64,000 bases of DNA from Reyranella massiliensis 521 (GTDB lineage: Bacteria > Pseudomonadota > Alphaproteobacteria > Reyranellales > Reyranellaceae), in assembly GCF_000312425.1 (NCBI RefSeq), contig NZ_HE997181.1, positions 654,002-718,001 on the forward strand, written 5' to 3'. Positions 47,047-57,143 of the stretch are shown here, one piece after another. The notes below the pieces were generated by a model, which saw nothing but the letters and a program-made list of their open reading frames with translations, was not told the origin of the DNA and did not search any database. Position 1 is the stretch's first letter. Every line of letters starts with the position of its first letter. The translations under genes were made by a program, and so were the position numbers.

Positions 47047-49073
47047 GCGACGAGGCGGTGTTCGATCTCGCGCGCACTGCCGGTCTGGCCGTCGACTGGA
47101 CGGACGCGTCGGGAGGCGCGCAGCACATCGATCTCGACGCCGCGCGCACCATTCTTGCTTCCCTTGGCTATCCTGCGACCACGCCGTCGGAAATTGCCGA
47201 GAGCCACCGGCGTCTGCAGGGAGCAAAGGAGGCGATTCCACCGCTCGTCAGTGTGACCGTGGGCGAAAAACTCGCCCTGCCGGCGAAGGCCAGGTCGGCA
47301 AATGGTATGGGCGAGTTGGTGCTCGAATCCGGTGAGGTCATGCCGGTGCGCTTCGCCGTCCGGGGGCAACGCACCGTCGGCCCGGTGATGGAACGGGTCG
47401 GTTACCACCGCCTGCGGCTTGCTGGTCGCGAAATAACCGTGGCGGTGGCGCCGCCGCGCTGCCTGACGCTGGCGCAATGCGGCGATGGCCGTCGCCTGTG
47501 GGGAATCTCCGCTCAGATCTACTCCCTGCGCCGGCGAGGTGATTGTGGCATCGGCGATGCGAGTGCGGTACGACAGCTGGCCCAAGCCGCAGCAGGGCAG
47601 GGCGCAGATGCGGTCGCGCTCAGCCCAGCCCACAGCCTGTTCGCCGCTGATCCGGGCCTCTACAGCCCCTATTCGCCATCCAGTAGGCTCTTCCTCAATC
47701 CCCTGCTGGCCGATCCTGCCGTCGTCTTTGGCGAGGAACGCGTCGCCCGACATCGTGTCGATGCCCACGATCTCGAGAGCGCCGCCTTGATCGACTGGCG
47801 CGCAGCCAGCTCGGCGAAGTTCGCGCTGTTCCGTCGCCTGTTTGATGACTTTGAAGTGCATGACATTGTGGCTGCGACCCCCCTCGCGGCCGACTTCATC
47901 CGCTTCGTCGAGGCCGGCGGCGAAACGCTCCAGAACCATGCAACATTCGAGGCGCTCCACGCCCAGTGGCGCGCCGCCACGCCACAGTGCAGCAACTGGC
48001 GTAGCTGGCCGGTGCAAGCGACCGACGAGCCAGGGGGGAGTGGGGCGCCTTCGACCCGCTACCACCTTTTTCAGCAATGGATCACCGCGCGATCCTTCGA
48101 GGCAGCACAGAGGGCGGCGACGGAAGCGGGCATGCGTGTTGGCCTGATCGCCGATCTCGCGATCGGCATGGATCCGCAGGGCAGCCACGCCTGGTCGCGG
48201 CAATCCGACCTCCTGCTTGGGCTGTCGATCGGCGCGCCGCCGGACGCCTTCAATCGGCTGGGCCAGAACTGGGGTCTGGTCGGCTTCTCTCCGCATGCGT
48301 TGGCCGCACGTGGCTTCGAGCCCTTTCTCGCAACGGTCCGGGCCGCAATGCGCTATGCCGGCGGCGTGCGCATCGACCATGTCATGGGGCTGCAGCGACT
48401 GTGGCTGATCCCCGACGGTGCGCCGCCAGCCCAGGGGGCCTATCTCACCTATCCGCTGGACGACTTGCTGAGGCTGCTGGCGCTCGAATCGCATCGCCAC
48501 GGCGCCGTCGTCATCGGCGAGGACCTTGGCACCGTGCCGCCGGGCTTTCGCACGCGGCTGCGCAAGGCCGGCGTCGCCGGCATGGATGTGATGTGGTTCA
48601 TGCGCACGCGTTCGGGCTTCCGTACCCCGGCCCGCTGGCGGCCGGACGCGGTGTCGATGACGACGACGCACGACCTGCCGACCGTGGCCGGCTGGTGGCG
48701 CGGTACCGACATCGAGGCTCGCCAAGAAGCTGGCCTGGCTCAGGAGGACGAGCAGGAAGGGCGTCGCCGCGATCGTCGCCGTCTGTGGCAGGCTTTCCGC
48801 CGCGCCGGCGTCACGTTCGAAACCACGGCCCCGCCCCCCGATGCGCCGGACACTGCCGTCGATGCAGCCCTTGGCTTCGTTGCAACCTCGCCGGCGCCAC
48901 TGATGTTGGCTCCAGTCGAAGACCTGCTCGGTGTCAGCGACCAGCCCAACCTGCCGGGCACGATCGACCAGCATCCGAACTGGCGACGGCGTCTGGCGCC
49001 GCTGGCGGCGGATTTGATGCACCAGCCGCAGGTTAAGCGCCGGGCCGCATTGATTGGTCGGCATCGGACATGA
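47043..49073 (+). CDS. malQ: 4-alpha-glucanotransferase MalQ
   Basis: A 676-residue GH77 amylomaltase. The N-terminal ~140 residues form the accessory domain seen in proteobacterial MalQ. The barrel then shows RLWGISAQIYSLRRRGDCGIGD, the nucleophile in GGVRIDHVMGLQRLW, the acid in IGEDLGTVPPGF and TTTHDLPTVAGWW. It reshuffles maltodextrins so that short chains become long enough for TreY. The GTG start 47043 overlaps the treZ stop and its stop overlaps treY by ATGA. Confidence 0.94.
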   Translation: MSDEAVFDLARTAGLAVDWTDASGGAQHIDLDAARTILASLGYPATTPSEIAESHRRLQGAKEAIPPLVSVTVGEKLALPAKARSANGMGELVLESGEVMPVRFAVRGQRTVGPVMERVGYHRLRLAGREITVAVAPPRCLTLAQCGDGRRLWGISAQIYSLRRRGDCGIGDASAVRQLAQAAAGQGADAVALSPAHSLFAADPGLYSPYSPSSRLFLNPLLADPAVVFGEERVARHRVDAHDLESAALIDWRAASSAKFALFRRLFDDFEVHDIVAATPLAADFIRFVEAGGETLQNHATFEALHAQWRAATPQCSNWRSWPVQATDEPGGSGAPSTRYHLFQQWITARSFEAAQRAATEAGMRVGLIADLAIGMDPQGSHAWSRQSDLLLGLSIGAPPDAFNRLGQNWGLVGFSPHALAARGFEPFLATVRAAMRYAGGVRIDHVMGLQRLWLIPDGAPPAQGAYLTYPLDDLLRLLALESHRHGAVVIGEDLGTVPPGFRTRLRKAGVAGMDVMWFMRTRSGFRTPARWRPDAVSMTTTHDLPTVAGWWRGTDIEARQEAGLAQEDEQEGRRRDRRRLWQAFRRAGVTFETTAPPPDAPDTAVDAALGFVATSPAPLMLAPVEDLLGVSDQPNLPGTIDQHPNWRRRLAPLAADLMHQPQVKRRAALIGRHRT

Positions 49074-51631
49074 CGCCGCGCGCGACGCTGCGGCTGCAGT
49101 TCCATGGCGGCTTCACCTTCGCCGATGCTGCCAGGCATGTCGGCTTCTACGCAGCACTTGGAGTGAGCCATATCTATGCGTCGCCGCTCACGACGGCGCG
49201 GGCCGGCTCGACTCACGGCTACGATGTCATCGACCCGACGCGGATCAATCCCGAGCTGGGCGGCGAGGAAGGCTTGCGGTCCTTCGCTGCTTCGCTACGC
49301 CAGTCCGGCCTGGGGCTGATCCTCGATATCGTGCCCAATCACATGGCCGCCGATCCCTCCAATCCGTGGTGGCGCGATGTCCTGCTGCACGGTCGTGCGA
49401 GCCGCTACGCCTCGTGGTTCGATATCGACTGGGATGCGCCGTGGGCCGACGGCAAGCTGTTGCTGCCGATCTTGGGCAGGTCGCTTGACGAGGCAATCGC
49501 CGCGGGCGAGCTGAAGGTCGAGCGGGACGGGGAGGGCCGGCCGGCGCTGCGCTATGGCGCGCAGTTCTATCCCCTGACGACAGGCGATGCCGACGATCGG
49601 CTCGATCTGCGCACCCTGCGGGCACGGCAGCATTATCGCCCGGTTTTTTGGCGCGTCGCGGGGGATCGTCTCAACTGGCGGCGGTTTTTTGACATCAACG
49701 AACTCGTCTGCCTGCGCATGGAGGAGCCGTCCGCCTTCGAGGCGGTGCACGCCCTGCCGTTGCGTCTTTTTGCCGAGGGCATCGTCGACGGCCTGCGCAT
49801 CGATCATGTCGATGGCCTGACCGATCCGGCTGGTTACTGCCGTACCCTGCGCATGCGGCTGCAATCGGTTGCAGCGGCCCATGATCGTCCGAATGCCTGG
49901 CTGGTGATCGAGAAGATTCTTCTCAAGGACGAGACCCTGTCGGCGGACTGGAACGTCGATGGCACCACGGGCTACGACTTCATGAACGATGTCAGCGCGC
50001 TCCAGCACGATGGCGGCCAGGCCGCCGGACTGGGTGAAGCCTGGGCAACGCTGAGCGGCCGACCGGCCAACTTCGAGGTGGAAGAGCGGTGGGCGCGGCG
50101 CGAGATCGTCGCTCGCAGCTTCTCGGCGCAGCTCGAAGCCTGTGCTTTTGCCTTCGAGGTGCTCCTCGCGCGCACCGTACCGCGACCGACGCTTCGTCGC
50201 TTGCTGACCGAGTTCTTGATCCATTTGCCGGTGTACCGGACCTATGCCGCACACGGTGCTTTGGCGCCGACCGATGCCGCCCTGCTGACGCAGGTCGGCA
50301 AAGCCGCGCATCGAAGCTGCCTCGCCACCGATCGCTGGGCGGTCGCCCCGTTGATCGCGTCCATGTGCATGCCCCCAACAGTGCCGGAGGACGTTCGGCT
50401 CTGGAACAGGGCAATGGCGCGTCTGCAGCAGCTCAGTGCGCCGATTGCCGCCAAGGCCGTCGAGGATACGGGCTTCTATCGTTTCGGCCGGCTGCTCTCG
50501 CGCAACGACGTGGGCTTCGATACGACGGTACTGGGTATCGAGCCGGCCGACTTCCATGCACGCGTCGCGGCGCGCCAAGCGACGTTTCCGCAGGCGATGC
50601 TGGCAACGGCGACGCACGATCACAAGCGCGGCGAGGATCTCCGCGCCCGTCTCGCGACGCTCAGCGAATGCGTGCCGGAATGGACGTCGCTGCTCGCACG
50701 CTGGCTTGCCTCGTGCAATGCGCTGCGTACGCAGGTCGGGGACGAGTTCGCGCCGAGCGCCGGCGACATCGCTATGCTGCTGCAGATGGTGGTGGGCGGC
50801 TGGCCGCTCGACCTTGATCCCGGCGACGTCGCAGGACGGGCTGCCTTTGCCGAGCGTCTGGTTCATTGGCAGGAAAAGGCGCTGCGTGAAGCCAAGCTCG
50901 AGTCCGACTGGGCCGACATCAACGTCGCGTACGAAGCGGCGGCGCAAACCTTCACGCGCCGCCTAGTGGCCGAGGCGGCCTTGCCCGAGATGCTGGGCGA
51001 GATCGTGGAGTTCATCCGCCGCATCGCACCGGCCGGCGCCATCAACGGCCTGGCACAGTGTCTGTTGAAATTCACGGTGCCGGGCGTGCCCGACCTCTAT
51101 CAAGGCTGCGATCTCTGGGACTTCAGCTTCGTCGATCCTGATAATCGCCGGCCAGTCGATTTCGATCTGCGCGCTCGGGGCAGCAGGCTGGACGATCTTG
51201 CCGGGCTGGCCGCTTCCTGGCGCGATGGGCGGATCAAGCAGCATTTAGTCCGGCGCGCGCTCGCTCTGCGCCGGCAGATGCCCGAACTCTTCGCTGCAGG
51301 CGACTACACGCCGTTATGCATTGAGGGTGAAGGCGCCCGGTCGGCCATTGCCTTTCTGCGGCGCACCGAGCGGGACTGGATGCTGGTTGTTGCCCCGCGT
51401 CTGATGCTCGGCAAGCTGTCGCCCGATGGCGGGCTCGGCCTGTCGCCCGATGCCTGGAAAGGGCTCAGCTTAACGCTCGACGCCGCACCGCTAACCCTGG
51501 CGCTTTACGATTGGCTGGGTGGTGGGGTCGTGGAATTGCTGGACCGCCGCATCGACCTCGACCTGCTTTGCGGGACGCTTCCGCTGGCCCTGGTGTCGAC
51601 GGTGGCGCCCGACCTTCCGCGTGACTGTTGA
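49070..51631 (+). CDS. treY: Malto-oligosyltrehalose synthase TreY
   Basis: An 853-residue GH13 enzyme that turns the reducing end of a maltodextrin into a trehalosyl group. Early motifs are THGYDVIDPTRINPELGGE and DIVPNHMAADP, followed by DGLRIDHVDGLTDPAGYCR (nucleophile), WLVIEKILLKDETLSADW (acid) with GTTGYDFMNDV after it, and TATHDHKRGEDLRARLATLSE with core THDHKRGED. Last gene of the operon; a weak hairpin follows at 51639-51658. Confidence 0.95.
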   Translation: MTPRATLRLQFHGGFTFADAARHVGFYAALGVSHIYASPLTTARAGSTHGYDVIDPTRINPELGGEEGLRSFAASLRQSGLGLILDIVPNHMAADPSNPWWRDVLLHGRASRYASWFDIDWDAPWADGKLLLPILGRSLDEAIAAGELKVERDGEGRPALRYGAQFYPLTTGDADDRLDLRTLRARQHYRPVFWRVAGDRLNWRRFFDINELVCLRMEEPSAFEAVHALPLRLFAEGIVDGLRIDHVDGLTDPAGYCRTLRMRLQSVAAAHDRPNAWLVIEKILLKDETLSADWNVDGTTGYDFMNDVSALQHDGGQAAGLGEAWATLSGRPANFEVEERWARREIVARSFSAQLEACAFAFEVLLARTVPRPTLRRLLTEFLIHLPVYRTYAAHGALAPTDAALLTQVGKAAHRSCLATDRWAVAPLIASMCMPPTVPEDVRLWNRAMARLQQLSAPIAAKAVEDTGFYRFGRLLSRNDVGFDTTVLGIEPADFHARVAARQATFPQAMLATATHDHKRGEDLRARLATLSECVPEWTSLLARWLASCNALRTQVGDEFAPSAGDIAMLLQMVVGGWPLDLDPGDVAGRAAFAERLVHWQEKALREAKLESDWADINVAYEAAAQTFTRRLVAEAALPEMLGEIVEFIRRIAPAGAINGLAQCLLKFTVPGVPDLYQGCDLWDFSFVDPDNRRPVDFDLRARGSRLDDLAGLAASWRDGRIKQHLVRRALALRRQMPELFAAGDYTPLCIEGEGARSAIAFLRRTERDWMLVVAPRLMLGKLSPDGGLGLSPDAWKGLSLTLDAAPLTLALYDWLGGGVVELLDRRIDLDLLCGTLPLALVSTVAPDLPRDC

Positions 51632-51638
51632 AAACAGA

Positions 51639-51658
51639 CGCTGGCCAGATTTCCAGCG
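51639..51658 (+). terminator. Weak hairpin after treY
   Basis: CGCTGG and CCAGCG (6 bp) enclose an 8-nt loop just after the treY stop. There is no T-run, so terminator function is uncertain. The remaining ~240 bp before the leuD-type stop shows nothing recognisable. Confidence 0.25.
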
Positions 51659-51899
51659 CCCGTGTAAGCCCTTCGCCACTCGCGGCGGCGTGGAATGCAG
51701 ACACGCAGCTATACGCACGGGAGCCGGGGGAGGGCCCACGGAAGCGGGGGCAAGCCCAAGAGCGGATATCCGAAGACAGCGGCCATGACCTCACGGTGCG
51801 TAGGTAACTGAACATGGCCAGCCGGAGTGGCGACCGGCCCGCGAGGATTCTTCAGCACCGTTCGAGGCCAGCCGAGGGTCGGGCCACGCTTCGCTGGTC

Positions 51900-52502
51900 C
51901 TACAGCCAGCTCATCTCCTGCCGCTGCTTGGCCTCGAAGGCCGCGATCTCCTTCTCGTAGCCCAGCGTCAGGCTGACTTCGTCCTTGCCGTTCAGGAGGC
52001 AGTCCTTGCGAAAGGAATCGATCTCGAAGCGATCCGTCTTGCCGTCGGGCCCGACCACGGTTTGACTGGCAAGGTCGATCTTGATCCTGGCGCCGGGATG
52101 GGCGTGCAGAGCAGCGCGGAGTTCGGCCGCGCGCGGGGCAGGCAGCCGGATCGGTAGTGCGCCGTTCTGGAAGCAGTTGTTGAAGAAGATGTCGCCGAAG
52201 CTCGGTGCGATGAAGGCTTTAAGTCCATTGTCGACCATCACCGTGACGGCATTTTCGCGCGATGACCCGCAGGCGAAGTTGCGTTCCGCCACGACGATCC
52301 GGGCGCCTGCGAAAGCCGGCATGTTGGTGACGAACTCCGGCCGCGGCACGCGCTCGGGCGTATAGCGCAGGTCGTGGAAAAGCGCCTCGACCTGCGTGTC
52401 GCGTGGCCTGCCGAGAAAGCGCGCCGGGATGATCTGGTCGGTGTCGAGGTTGGGCTGGTCGATCGGGATCGCGACCGCATCGAGCGTCGTAAAGGGTTCC
52501 AT
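51900..52502 (-). CDS. leuD: LeuD-type hydratase small subunit
   Basis: A 200-residue swivel-domain subunit of the isopropylmalate isomerase/aconitase family: DTDQIIPARFLGR, VVAERNFACGSSRENA (conserved GSSRE) and PSFGDIFFNNCFQNGALPI. It pairs with the LeuC-type subunit encoded just upstream. AGGAGG lies 7 bp before ATG 52502 but only 1 bp before ATG 52508, which favours 52502. Eighth and last gene of the importer-lyase operon. Its setting suggests a catabolic role (citraconate- or dimethylmaleate-type hydratase) instead of, or besides, leucine synthesis. Confidence 0.88.
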   Translation of the reverse strand: MEPFTTLDAVAIPIDQPNLDTDQIIPARFLGRPRDTQVEALFHDLRYTPERVPRPEFVTNMPAFAGARIVVAERNFACGSSRENAVTVMVDNGLKAFIAPSFGDIFFNNCFQNGALPIRLPAPRAAELRAALHAHPGARIKIDLASQTVVGPDGKTDRFEIDSFRKDCLLNGKDEVSLTLGYEKEIAAFEAKQRQEMSWL

Positions 52503-52513
52503 GGTCATCCCTC

Positions 52514-53920
52514 CTAAGCCAGCAGCTTGCGCACGTCGGTGAAATGGCCCGATACGGCGGCCGCCACGGCCATCGCCGGACTTACGAGATGCGTGCGTAC
52601 GCCCGGGCCCTGGCGGCCGATGAAGTTGCGGTTGGACGTCGAGGCGATGCGCTGGCCGGGCTTGCCTGTGTCGCCGTTCATGCCGACGCACATCGAGCAG
52701 CCCGGTTCGCGCCATTCGAAACCCGCCGCGCGGAAGATCTTGTCCAGCCCTTCTGCCTCGGCCTGCTTCTTCACCAGGCCGGAGCCGGCGACGACCCACG
52801 AGGGGATCACCGCCTTGCGGCCTTCGGCCACCTTCGCGGCGGCGCGAAGATCCTCGATGCGACTGTTGGTGCAGGAGCCGATGAAGACTCGATCGACCGG
52901 GACCTCTTCGAGCGGCGTGCCCGGAGTCAGGCCCATATAGTCGAGCGCGCGCTCCATGCTGTCTTTCTTGGCGGCATCGGGCGCGGTCGAGGGCTCGGGG
53001 ATGCGCGCGGTGATCGGGAGCGCGTCTTCGGGGCTGGTGCCCCAGGTCACCATCGGCGTGATGGCGGCCGCGTCGAGGCTGACATCGCGGTCGAACGCGG
53101 CGCCTTCGTCGCTGGCGACGCCGCGCCAGAAGGCGACGGCCTTATCCCATTCCTTTCCCTTGGGCGCAAAGGGGCGTCCTTCGAGATAGGCGATGGTCTT
53201 GTCGTCCGGCGCCACCATGCCGGCCTTCGCGCCGGCCTCGATCGACATGTTGCAGACGGTGAGCCGTCCTTCGATCGACAGATCGCGTATGGCGCTGCCG
53301 GCATATTCCAGGACATGTCCGACGGCGCCCGCGGTGCCGATCTTGGCGATGATCGCCAGGATCACGTCCTTGGCGGTGATGCCGGCGCCCAGCGTGCCGT
53401 CGACGCTGACCCGCATCGCCTTGGGCTTGCGCTGCCAGAGGCATTGGGTGGCCATGACGTGCGCCACTTCCGACGAGCCGATGCCGAAGGCGAGCGCACC
53501 CAGTGCGCCGTGCGTCGAGGTGTGGGAGTCGCCACAGACGAGCGTAAGGCCGGGCTGGGTCACACCCTGCTCGGGCCCAACGACGTGTGCGATGCCCTGC
53601 CGTTCGTCGCCGAGATCGAACAGGGTGACGCCGCTCTCCGCCGTGTTGGTCCGGATCTGCTCGACCAGCTTGCGATGATTGGGATCGGCGATGTCCGCGA
53701 TGGACCGGCTGTCGCTCCGCACATAATGGTCGGGCGTTGCAAACCCGCGATCGGGCCGGCGCAACTTCATCTTGCGTTCGCGCAGCCGGGCAAAGCCCGC
53801 CGCCGAACCGTCGTGCATGAGATGGCGATCAATGTAGAGCAGCGTATAGCCGTCGGGACGGTCGACGACGATGTGACGCTGCCAGATCTTCTCGAACATC
53901 GTTCGCGCTGCGGCGGCCAT
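52514..53920 (-). CDS. leuC: LeuC-type hydratase large subunit
   Basis: A 468-residue [4Fe-4S] subunit of the isopropylmalate isomerase family. The cluster ligands are in [15 protein letters not shown] and [33 protein letters not shown] is the substrate-side motif. The N-terminal region ([19 protein letters not shown]) departs from typical biosynthetic LeuC (RHLVHEVTSPQAF), supporting a paralogue with another substrate. It forms the complex with the LeuD-type protein 11 bp downstream and follows the lyase gene after 12 bp. Confidence 0.87.
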   Translation of the reverse strand: MAAAARTMFEKIWQRHIVVDRPDGYTLLYIDRHLMHDGSAAGFARLRERKMKLRRPDRGFATPDHYVRSDSRSIADIADPNHRKLVEQIRTNTAESGVTLFDLGDERQGIAHVVGPEQGVTQPGLTLVCGDSHTSTHGALGALAFGIGSSEVAHVMATQCLWQRKPKAMRVSVDGTLGAGITAKDVILAIIAKIGTAGAVGHVLEYAGSAIRDLSIEGRLTVCNMSIEAGAKAGMVAPDDKTIAYLEGRPFAPKGKEWDKAVAFWRGVASDEGAAFDRDVSLDAAAITPMVTWGTSPEDALPITARIPEPSTAPDAAKKDSMERALDYMGLTPGTPLEEVPVDRVFIGSCTNSRIEDLRAAAKVAEGRKAVIPSWVVAGSGLVKKQAEAEGLDKIFRAAGFEWREPGCSMCVGMNGDTGKPGQRIASTSNRNFIGRQGPGVRTHLVSPAMAVAAAVSGHFTDVRKLLA

Positions 53921-53932
53921 GGTACGAACTCC

Positions 53933-54802
53933 CTATTCCGCTGCGACTTTGATCGGATCGCGAAAGGCGGTGCGGCGCGCATCCCATTCGGCGGCGCCGA
54001 AGCGGGCGAATGTCTTGCCCGGCGAGCCGGTGACTGGCGGGAACTTGCCCTGCTTGAGGTCGCCCAGCAGCCGGTCGCAGGTCTGTATGATGCCGCCCAG
54101 CAACAGGCCGGGGACGATGGAGATGGCGTAGCCCATGCGCTCGGCGGTCTCGAGCTCGATCTCGGGCGTCTTGCCGCCGCGCACGATGTTGAGCAGGCAC
54201 GGTCCCTTGACGCGCTTCGGCACCGCTTCGATCTCGGCCATGGTCTGCGGCGCTTCGACGAAAGCCACGTCGGCGCCGGCCGCAAGGGCTGCATTGGCAC
54301 GCTCGACGGCTTCCTCGAGGCCTACTACGGCGCGTGAGTCCGTGCGGGCGATGATGCAGAAGTCCTTCGACTTGCGGGCAGCGGAAGCGGCGCGGATCTT
54401 GGCGATGAAGTCCTCGCGGCTCACCAGCTCCTTGTTGTCGAGATGGCCGCACTTCTTGGGAAACACCTGGTCTTCGATATGGATTGCGGCGACGCCTGCG
54501 CGCTCGAACTCCTGCACGGTGCGGAAGACGTTGAGCTCGTTGCCGAAGCCGGTGTCGCTGTCGCTGATCAGGGGAATGTCGATCGAGTTCACGATGCGGG
54601 AAGCGTTGCCCACCATCTCGCTCATGGTGATCAGGCCGTAGTCGGGATAGCCCAGCGTCGCCGAAGTGCCGGCGCCGGTCATGTAGGCGGCGGAGAAGCC
54701 GGCGTGGGCGATGGCGCGGCCGGTGATGCAGTCGATGGCGCCCGGCGCCACGATCATCTTCTTGGCTGCGAGCAGCGTACGAAATTTGGCGGCGTTGGAC
54801 AT
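53933..54802 (-). CDS. Isocitrate lyase/PEP mutase-family lyase
   Basis: A 289-residue TIM-barrel enzyme of the ICL/PEP mutase superfamily. It contains AAYMTGAGTSATLGYPDYGL, metal-binding SDSDTGFG, HIEDQVFPKKCGHL (the KKCGH loop supplies the catalytic Cys in lyases) and IARTDSRAV. The family includes 2-methylisocitrate lyase, 2,3-dimethylmalate lyase and oxaloacetate decarboxylase. Next to a hydratase pair, a C-C lyase acting on the hydrated product fits best. ATG 54802 follows AAGGAGA; a start at 54817 is less likely. Confidence 0.85.
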   Translation of the reverse strand: MSNAAKFRTLLAAKKMIVAPGAIDCITGRAIAHAGFSAAYMTGAGTSATLGYPDYGLITMSEMVGNASRIVNSIDIPLISDSDTGFGNELNVFRTVQEFERAGVAAIHIEDQVFPKKCGHLDNKELVSREDFIAKIRAASAARKSKDFCIIARTDSRAVVGLEEAVERANAALAAGADVAFVEAPQTMAEIEAVPKRVKGPCLLNIVRGGKTPEIELETAERMGYAISIVPGLLLGGIIQTCDRLLGDLKQGKFPPVTGSPGKTFARFGAAEWDARRTAFRDPIKVAAE

Positions 54803-54813
54803 GATCGTCTCCT

Positions 54814-55614
54814 TCACTTCCTGGCTTTTCTCGAAGATTGGGGCTTTGGCCGCAGCGAAAACGGCAGTGGCGCCATGCCGTCGCCCCGCACCTGCAGGCG
54901 GAGCTTCAGCCGGTCCGGAATGGCCAGCATCTTGACGTACTCGACGGCGCGGCCATGCTGGTCGAGCATCATGCTGCGCATCTCCAGCAGCGGTGCGCCG
55001 ACCTTGATCTCGAGCCGGGAGGCCACCAGCGGATCGGCGAGCGTCGCCGACACGATCTTCTCACCGCCGCTGATATGGGCGCCGGCGCGGCCGAGAAGCT
55101 GGAACATCGGAATGCGGTTCAGCTCGCCGCGCGTGAAGGTCCGGCCCAGCGCCTCGGGAACGTAGCTGGTGAGGTACATGACGGGATCGGAATTCTGGCG
55201 GCGCACGCGAACGGCGCGCTGTACCGGCTTGTCGCGTGAGTCCCATAGATCGGCTTGCAGGAAGGATGGCGTCGGCACGTAGTCGAACTCCAGGACCGTC
55301 GCCACGGTCTCGGCGCCATAGGCCGCGATGTTCTCGATCGCCGAGGCGGCGGGCACGGCCAGAGGTTGGCCGAGCTGGCGCCGAACGATGGTGCGCCGGC
55401 CGGCGCCGCGCTCGATCAGGCCGGCGGCCTGCAGGCTGGTCATGGCGCGGCGCACGGTGATGCGCGACACGCTGAACATCTGGGTGAGCTGCTCTTCGGT
55501 AGGCAGCGGCTCGCCGACTCCATACCTTCCCGCCGATATCCCGTCGGCCAGGACGAGATAGATTTGGTGATGAAGCGGCGCGCCCATCTCGCGCTGGAGG
55601 GGAACGCGATCCAT
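54814..55614 (-). CDS. GntR-family regulator with UTRA domain
   Basis: A 266-residue HutC-type regulator. The winged helix is at ~15-80 (HHQIYLVLADGISAGRYGVG, VSRITVRRAMTSLQAAGLIE) and a UTRA effector domain at ~95-245 (VQRAVRVRRQNSDPVMYLTS, VEYVKMLAIPDRLKLRLQV). It lies inside the importer-lyase operon, 4 bp after a permease gene and 11 bp before the lyase gene, and probably senses the substrate of that pathway and controls the operon. Confidence 0.9.
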   Translation of the reverse strand: MDRVPLQREMGAPLHHQIYLVLADGISAGRYGVGEPLPTEEQLTQMFSVSRITVRRAMTSLQAAGLIERGAGRRTIVRRQLGQPLAVPAASAIENIAAYGAETVATVLEFDYVPTPSFLQADLWDSRDKPVQRAVRVRRQNSDPVMYLTSYVPEALGRTFTRGELNRIPMFQLLGRAGAHISGGEKIVSATLADPLVASRLEIKVGAPLLEMRSMMLDQHGRAVEYVKMLAIPDRLKLRLQVRGDGMAPLPFSLRPKPQSSRKARK

Positions 55615-55618
55615 GGCG

Positions 55619-56392
55619 CTATTTTCCCGAAGTGTCCGGCGCCGCTCCGCGATGCAGGCGCTTGTCGATAGCGAGCAGGGCGGCGTTGGCCAGGATGGCG
55701 AAGGTCGAGATCAGGACGGCGATGGCCAGGATCGTCTTCACGTCGTGCAGGTCGATAGCCGTCATCAGCAGGAAGCCCAGACCGCGCTGCGAGGCGAAGA
55801 GCTCGCCGAGCATGGTGCCGAGGAGCGTCAGCGAGAAGCCGATCCGCAGGCCGGAGAAGATCTCCGGCAGGGTGGCGGGGACCAGGATATGCCAGCCGGT
55901 CTGCATCGGGGTAAGCCGCATGGCTCGGCCGGCGCGAAGATAGGTTCGGTTGACGTTGCGCACGGCATTCATGGTGAACAGCACCACCGGAATGATCCCG
56001 TGCAATGCGCCGAATGCGACCTTGGCCGGCATGCCCAGCCCGAAGAGCAGGAGGATCACCGGGTAGAGCGTGATCTTGGGGATCGAGTAGAGGCCCACGA
56101 GGATCGGCTCGGCGACTTCGCCGGTGAGCTTGTGACCGCCCAGGACAACGCCGATCAGGACGCCGCCCCCGCAGGCGATCGCCAGTGCCTGCAGGAAGGC
56201 GAGGCCGGTCTCCCTGAGGTGCGGCAGGAAACGGGCCTGGCCGATCATCTCCCAGAGATGGGCGAGCGTGGGCACGGGCGCAGTGACGGCGACGTCGCCT
56301 GCCATATGGTGCAGCACCTGCCACAAGGCGACCAGCGAGATCGCCACCAGGATGGGATCGCGCAGCGCGCGGAAGGAAAACATGCCAGCCAT
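55619..56392 (-). CDS. ABC importer permease (NitT/TauT type), second
   Basis: A 257-residue inner-membrane permease with about six helices and the EAA loop GALHGIIPVVLFTMNAVRNV, as in SsuC/TauC-type importers. It probably forms a heterodimer with the permease encoded 1 bp upstream. Substrate unknown; the downstream hydratase and lyase suggest a dicarboxylate. Confidence 0.9.
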   Translation of the reverse strand: MAGMFSFRALRDPILVAISLVALWQVLHHMAGDVAVTAPVPTLAHLWEMIGQARFLPHLRETGLAFLQALAIACGGGVLIGVVLGGHKLTGEVAEPILVGLYSIPKITLYPVILLLFGLGMPAKVAFGALHGIIPVVLFTMNAVRNVNRTYLRAGRAMRLTPMQTGWHILVPATLPEIFSGLRIGFSLTLLGTMLGELFASQRGLGFLLMTAIDLHDVKTILAIAVLISTFAILANAALLAIDKRLHRGAAPDTSGK

Positions 56393-56393
56393 C

Positions 56394-57143
56394 TCACGCT
56401 CCGCGTCGGCGCATGAGGCGCCGTTCGTAGGCGTAGACCGCCATATTGAACGTCGTGACGATCGCCAGCACGAACAGGATCAGGGCATACATGCGCGGAT
56501 TGTCGAAATTGTCGTAGGCAAAGGCGATCTCGTGGCCGATGCCGCTTGTCGACAGAATGAATTCGCCGGCAATCACGCCGATGAAGGAGTAGGCGACCGC
56601 GAGCTTGAGGCCCGACAGGAGATGTGGTGCCGCGGCCGGCAGCCGGATACGCCAGATTTCGTCGAGCAGCGACAGGCGATGGATGCGTGCGGTCTTGAGC
56701 AGAACGCGCGGCACGCGGTCGAGGCCGGCCATGGTGGCCAGGATCATGGCGACCATGGCGAAGAGCGTCGCCAGCACGATCAGCGGCGTCGAGCCCAGGC
56801 CGAAGATCACGATCAGCAGAGGATAGAACGCGAAATGCGGGATGGCGTAGTAGGCGGCGAGGAAGGGGCTGAAGGCCCGCCGCAGGAACGGCACCCAGTT
56901 CAGAATGAAGCCAATGACGAAACCGCCGACGATCGACAGGCTCATGGCGATGGCGACTGCGGACAGGGTCTGGCTGAGATGGGCGCCGATGTCGTCGGAC
57001 TGCAAGGTCTCGACCAGAGCGACGACCATTGCCGAGGGGGCGATGACCATGCTGGCCGCAATGGCACCGCTGCGGCAGGCAATCTCCAGGGCGCCGACGG
57101 CGCCGATCAGGACGGCCGTTCGGATCCAGGTCGCCTTGCTCAC
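56394..57143 (-). CDS. ABC importer permease (NitT/TauT type), first
   Basis: A 249-residue permease with six predicted helices. The EAA-type loop is near ~residues 130-150 (LATMAGLDRVPRVLLKTARI), followed by RLPAAAPHLLSGLKLAVAYS. Its start overlaps the stop of the ATPase gene (ATGA). With the second permease it would form a heterodimeric channel. ABC importers of this class more often use one permease gene, so two distinct ones is notable but not rare. Confidence 0.9.
   Translation of the reverse strand: MSKATWIRTAVLIGAVGALEIACRSGAIAASMVIAPSAMVVALVETLQSDDIGAHLSQTLSAVAIAMSLSIVGGFVIGFILNWVPFLRRAFSPFLAAYYAIPHFAFYPLLIVIFGLGSTPLIVLATLFAMVAMILATMAGLDRVPRVLLKTARIHRLSLLDEIWRIRLPAAAPHLLSGLKLAVAYSFIGVIAGEFILSTSGIGHEIAFAYDNFDNPRMYALILFVLAIVTTFNMAVYAYERRLMRRRGA

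Noticed and set aside
49295..50947. 550-codon ORF antisense to treY
   Set aside because: Shadow frame of a certain GH13 gene.
52544..54337. 597-codon plus-strand ORF over leuC and the lyase
   Set aside because: Antisense shadow of two clear genes, without motif or ribosome binding site.
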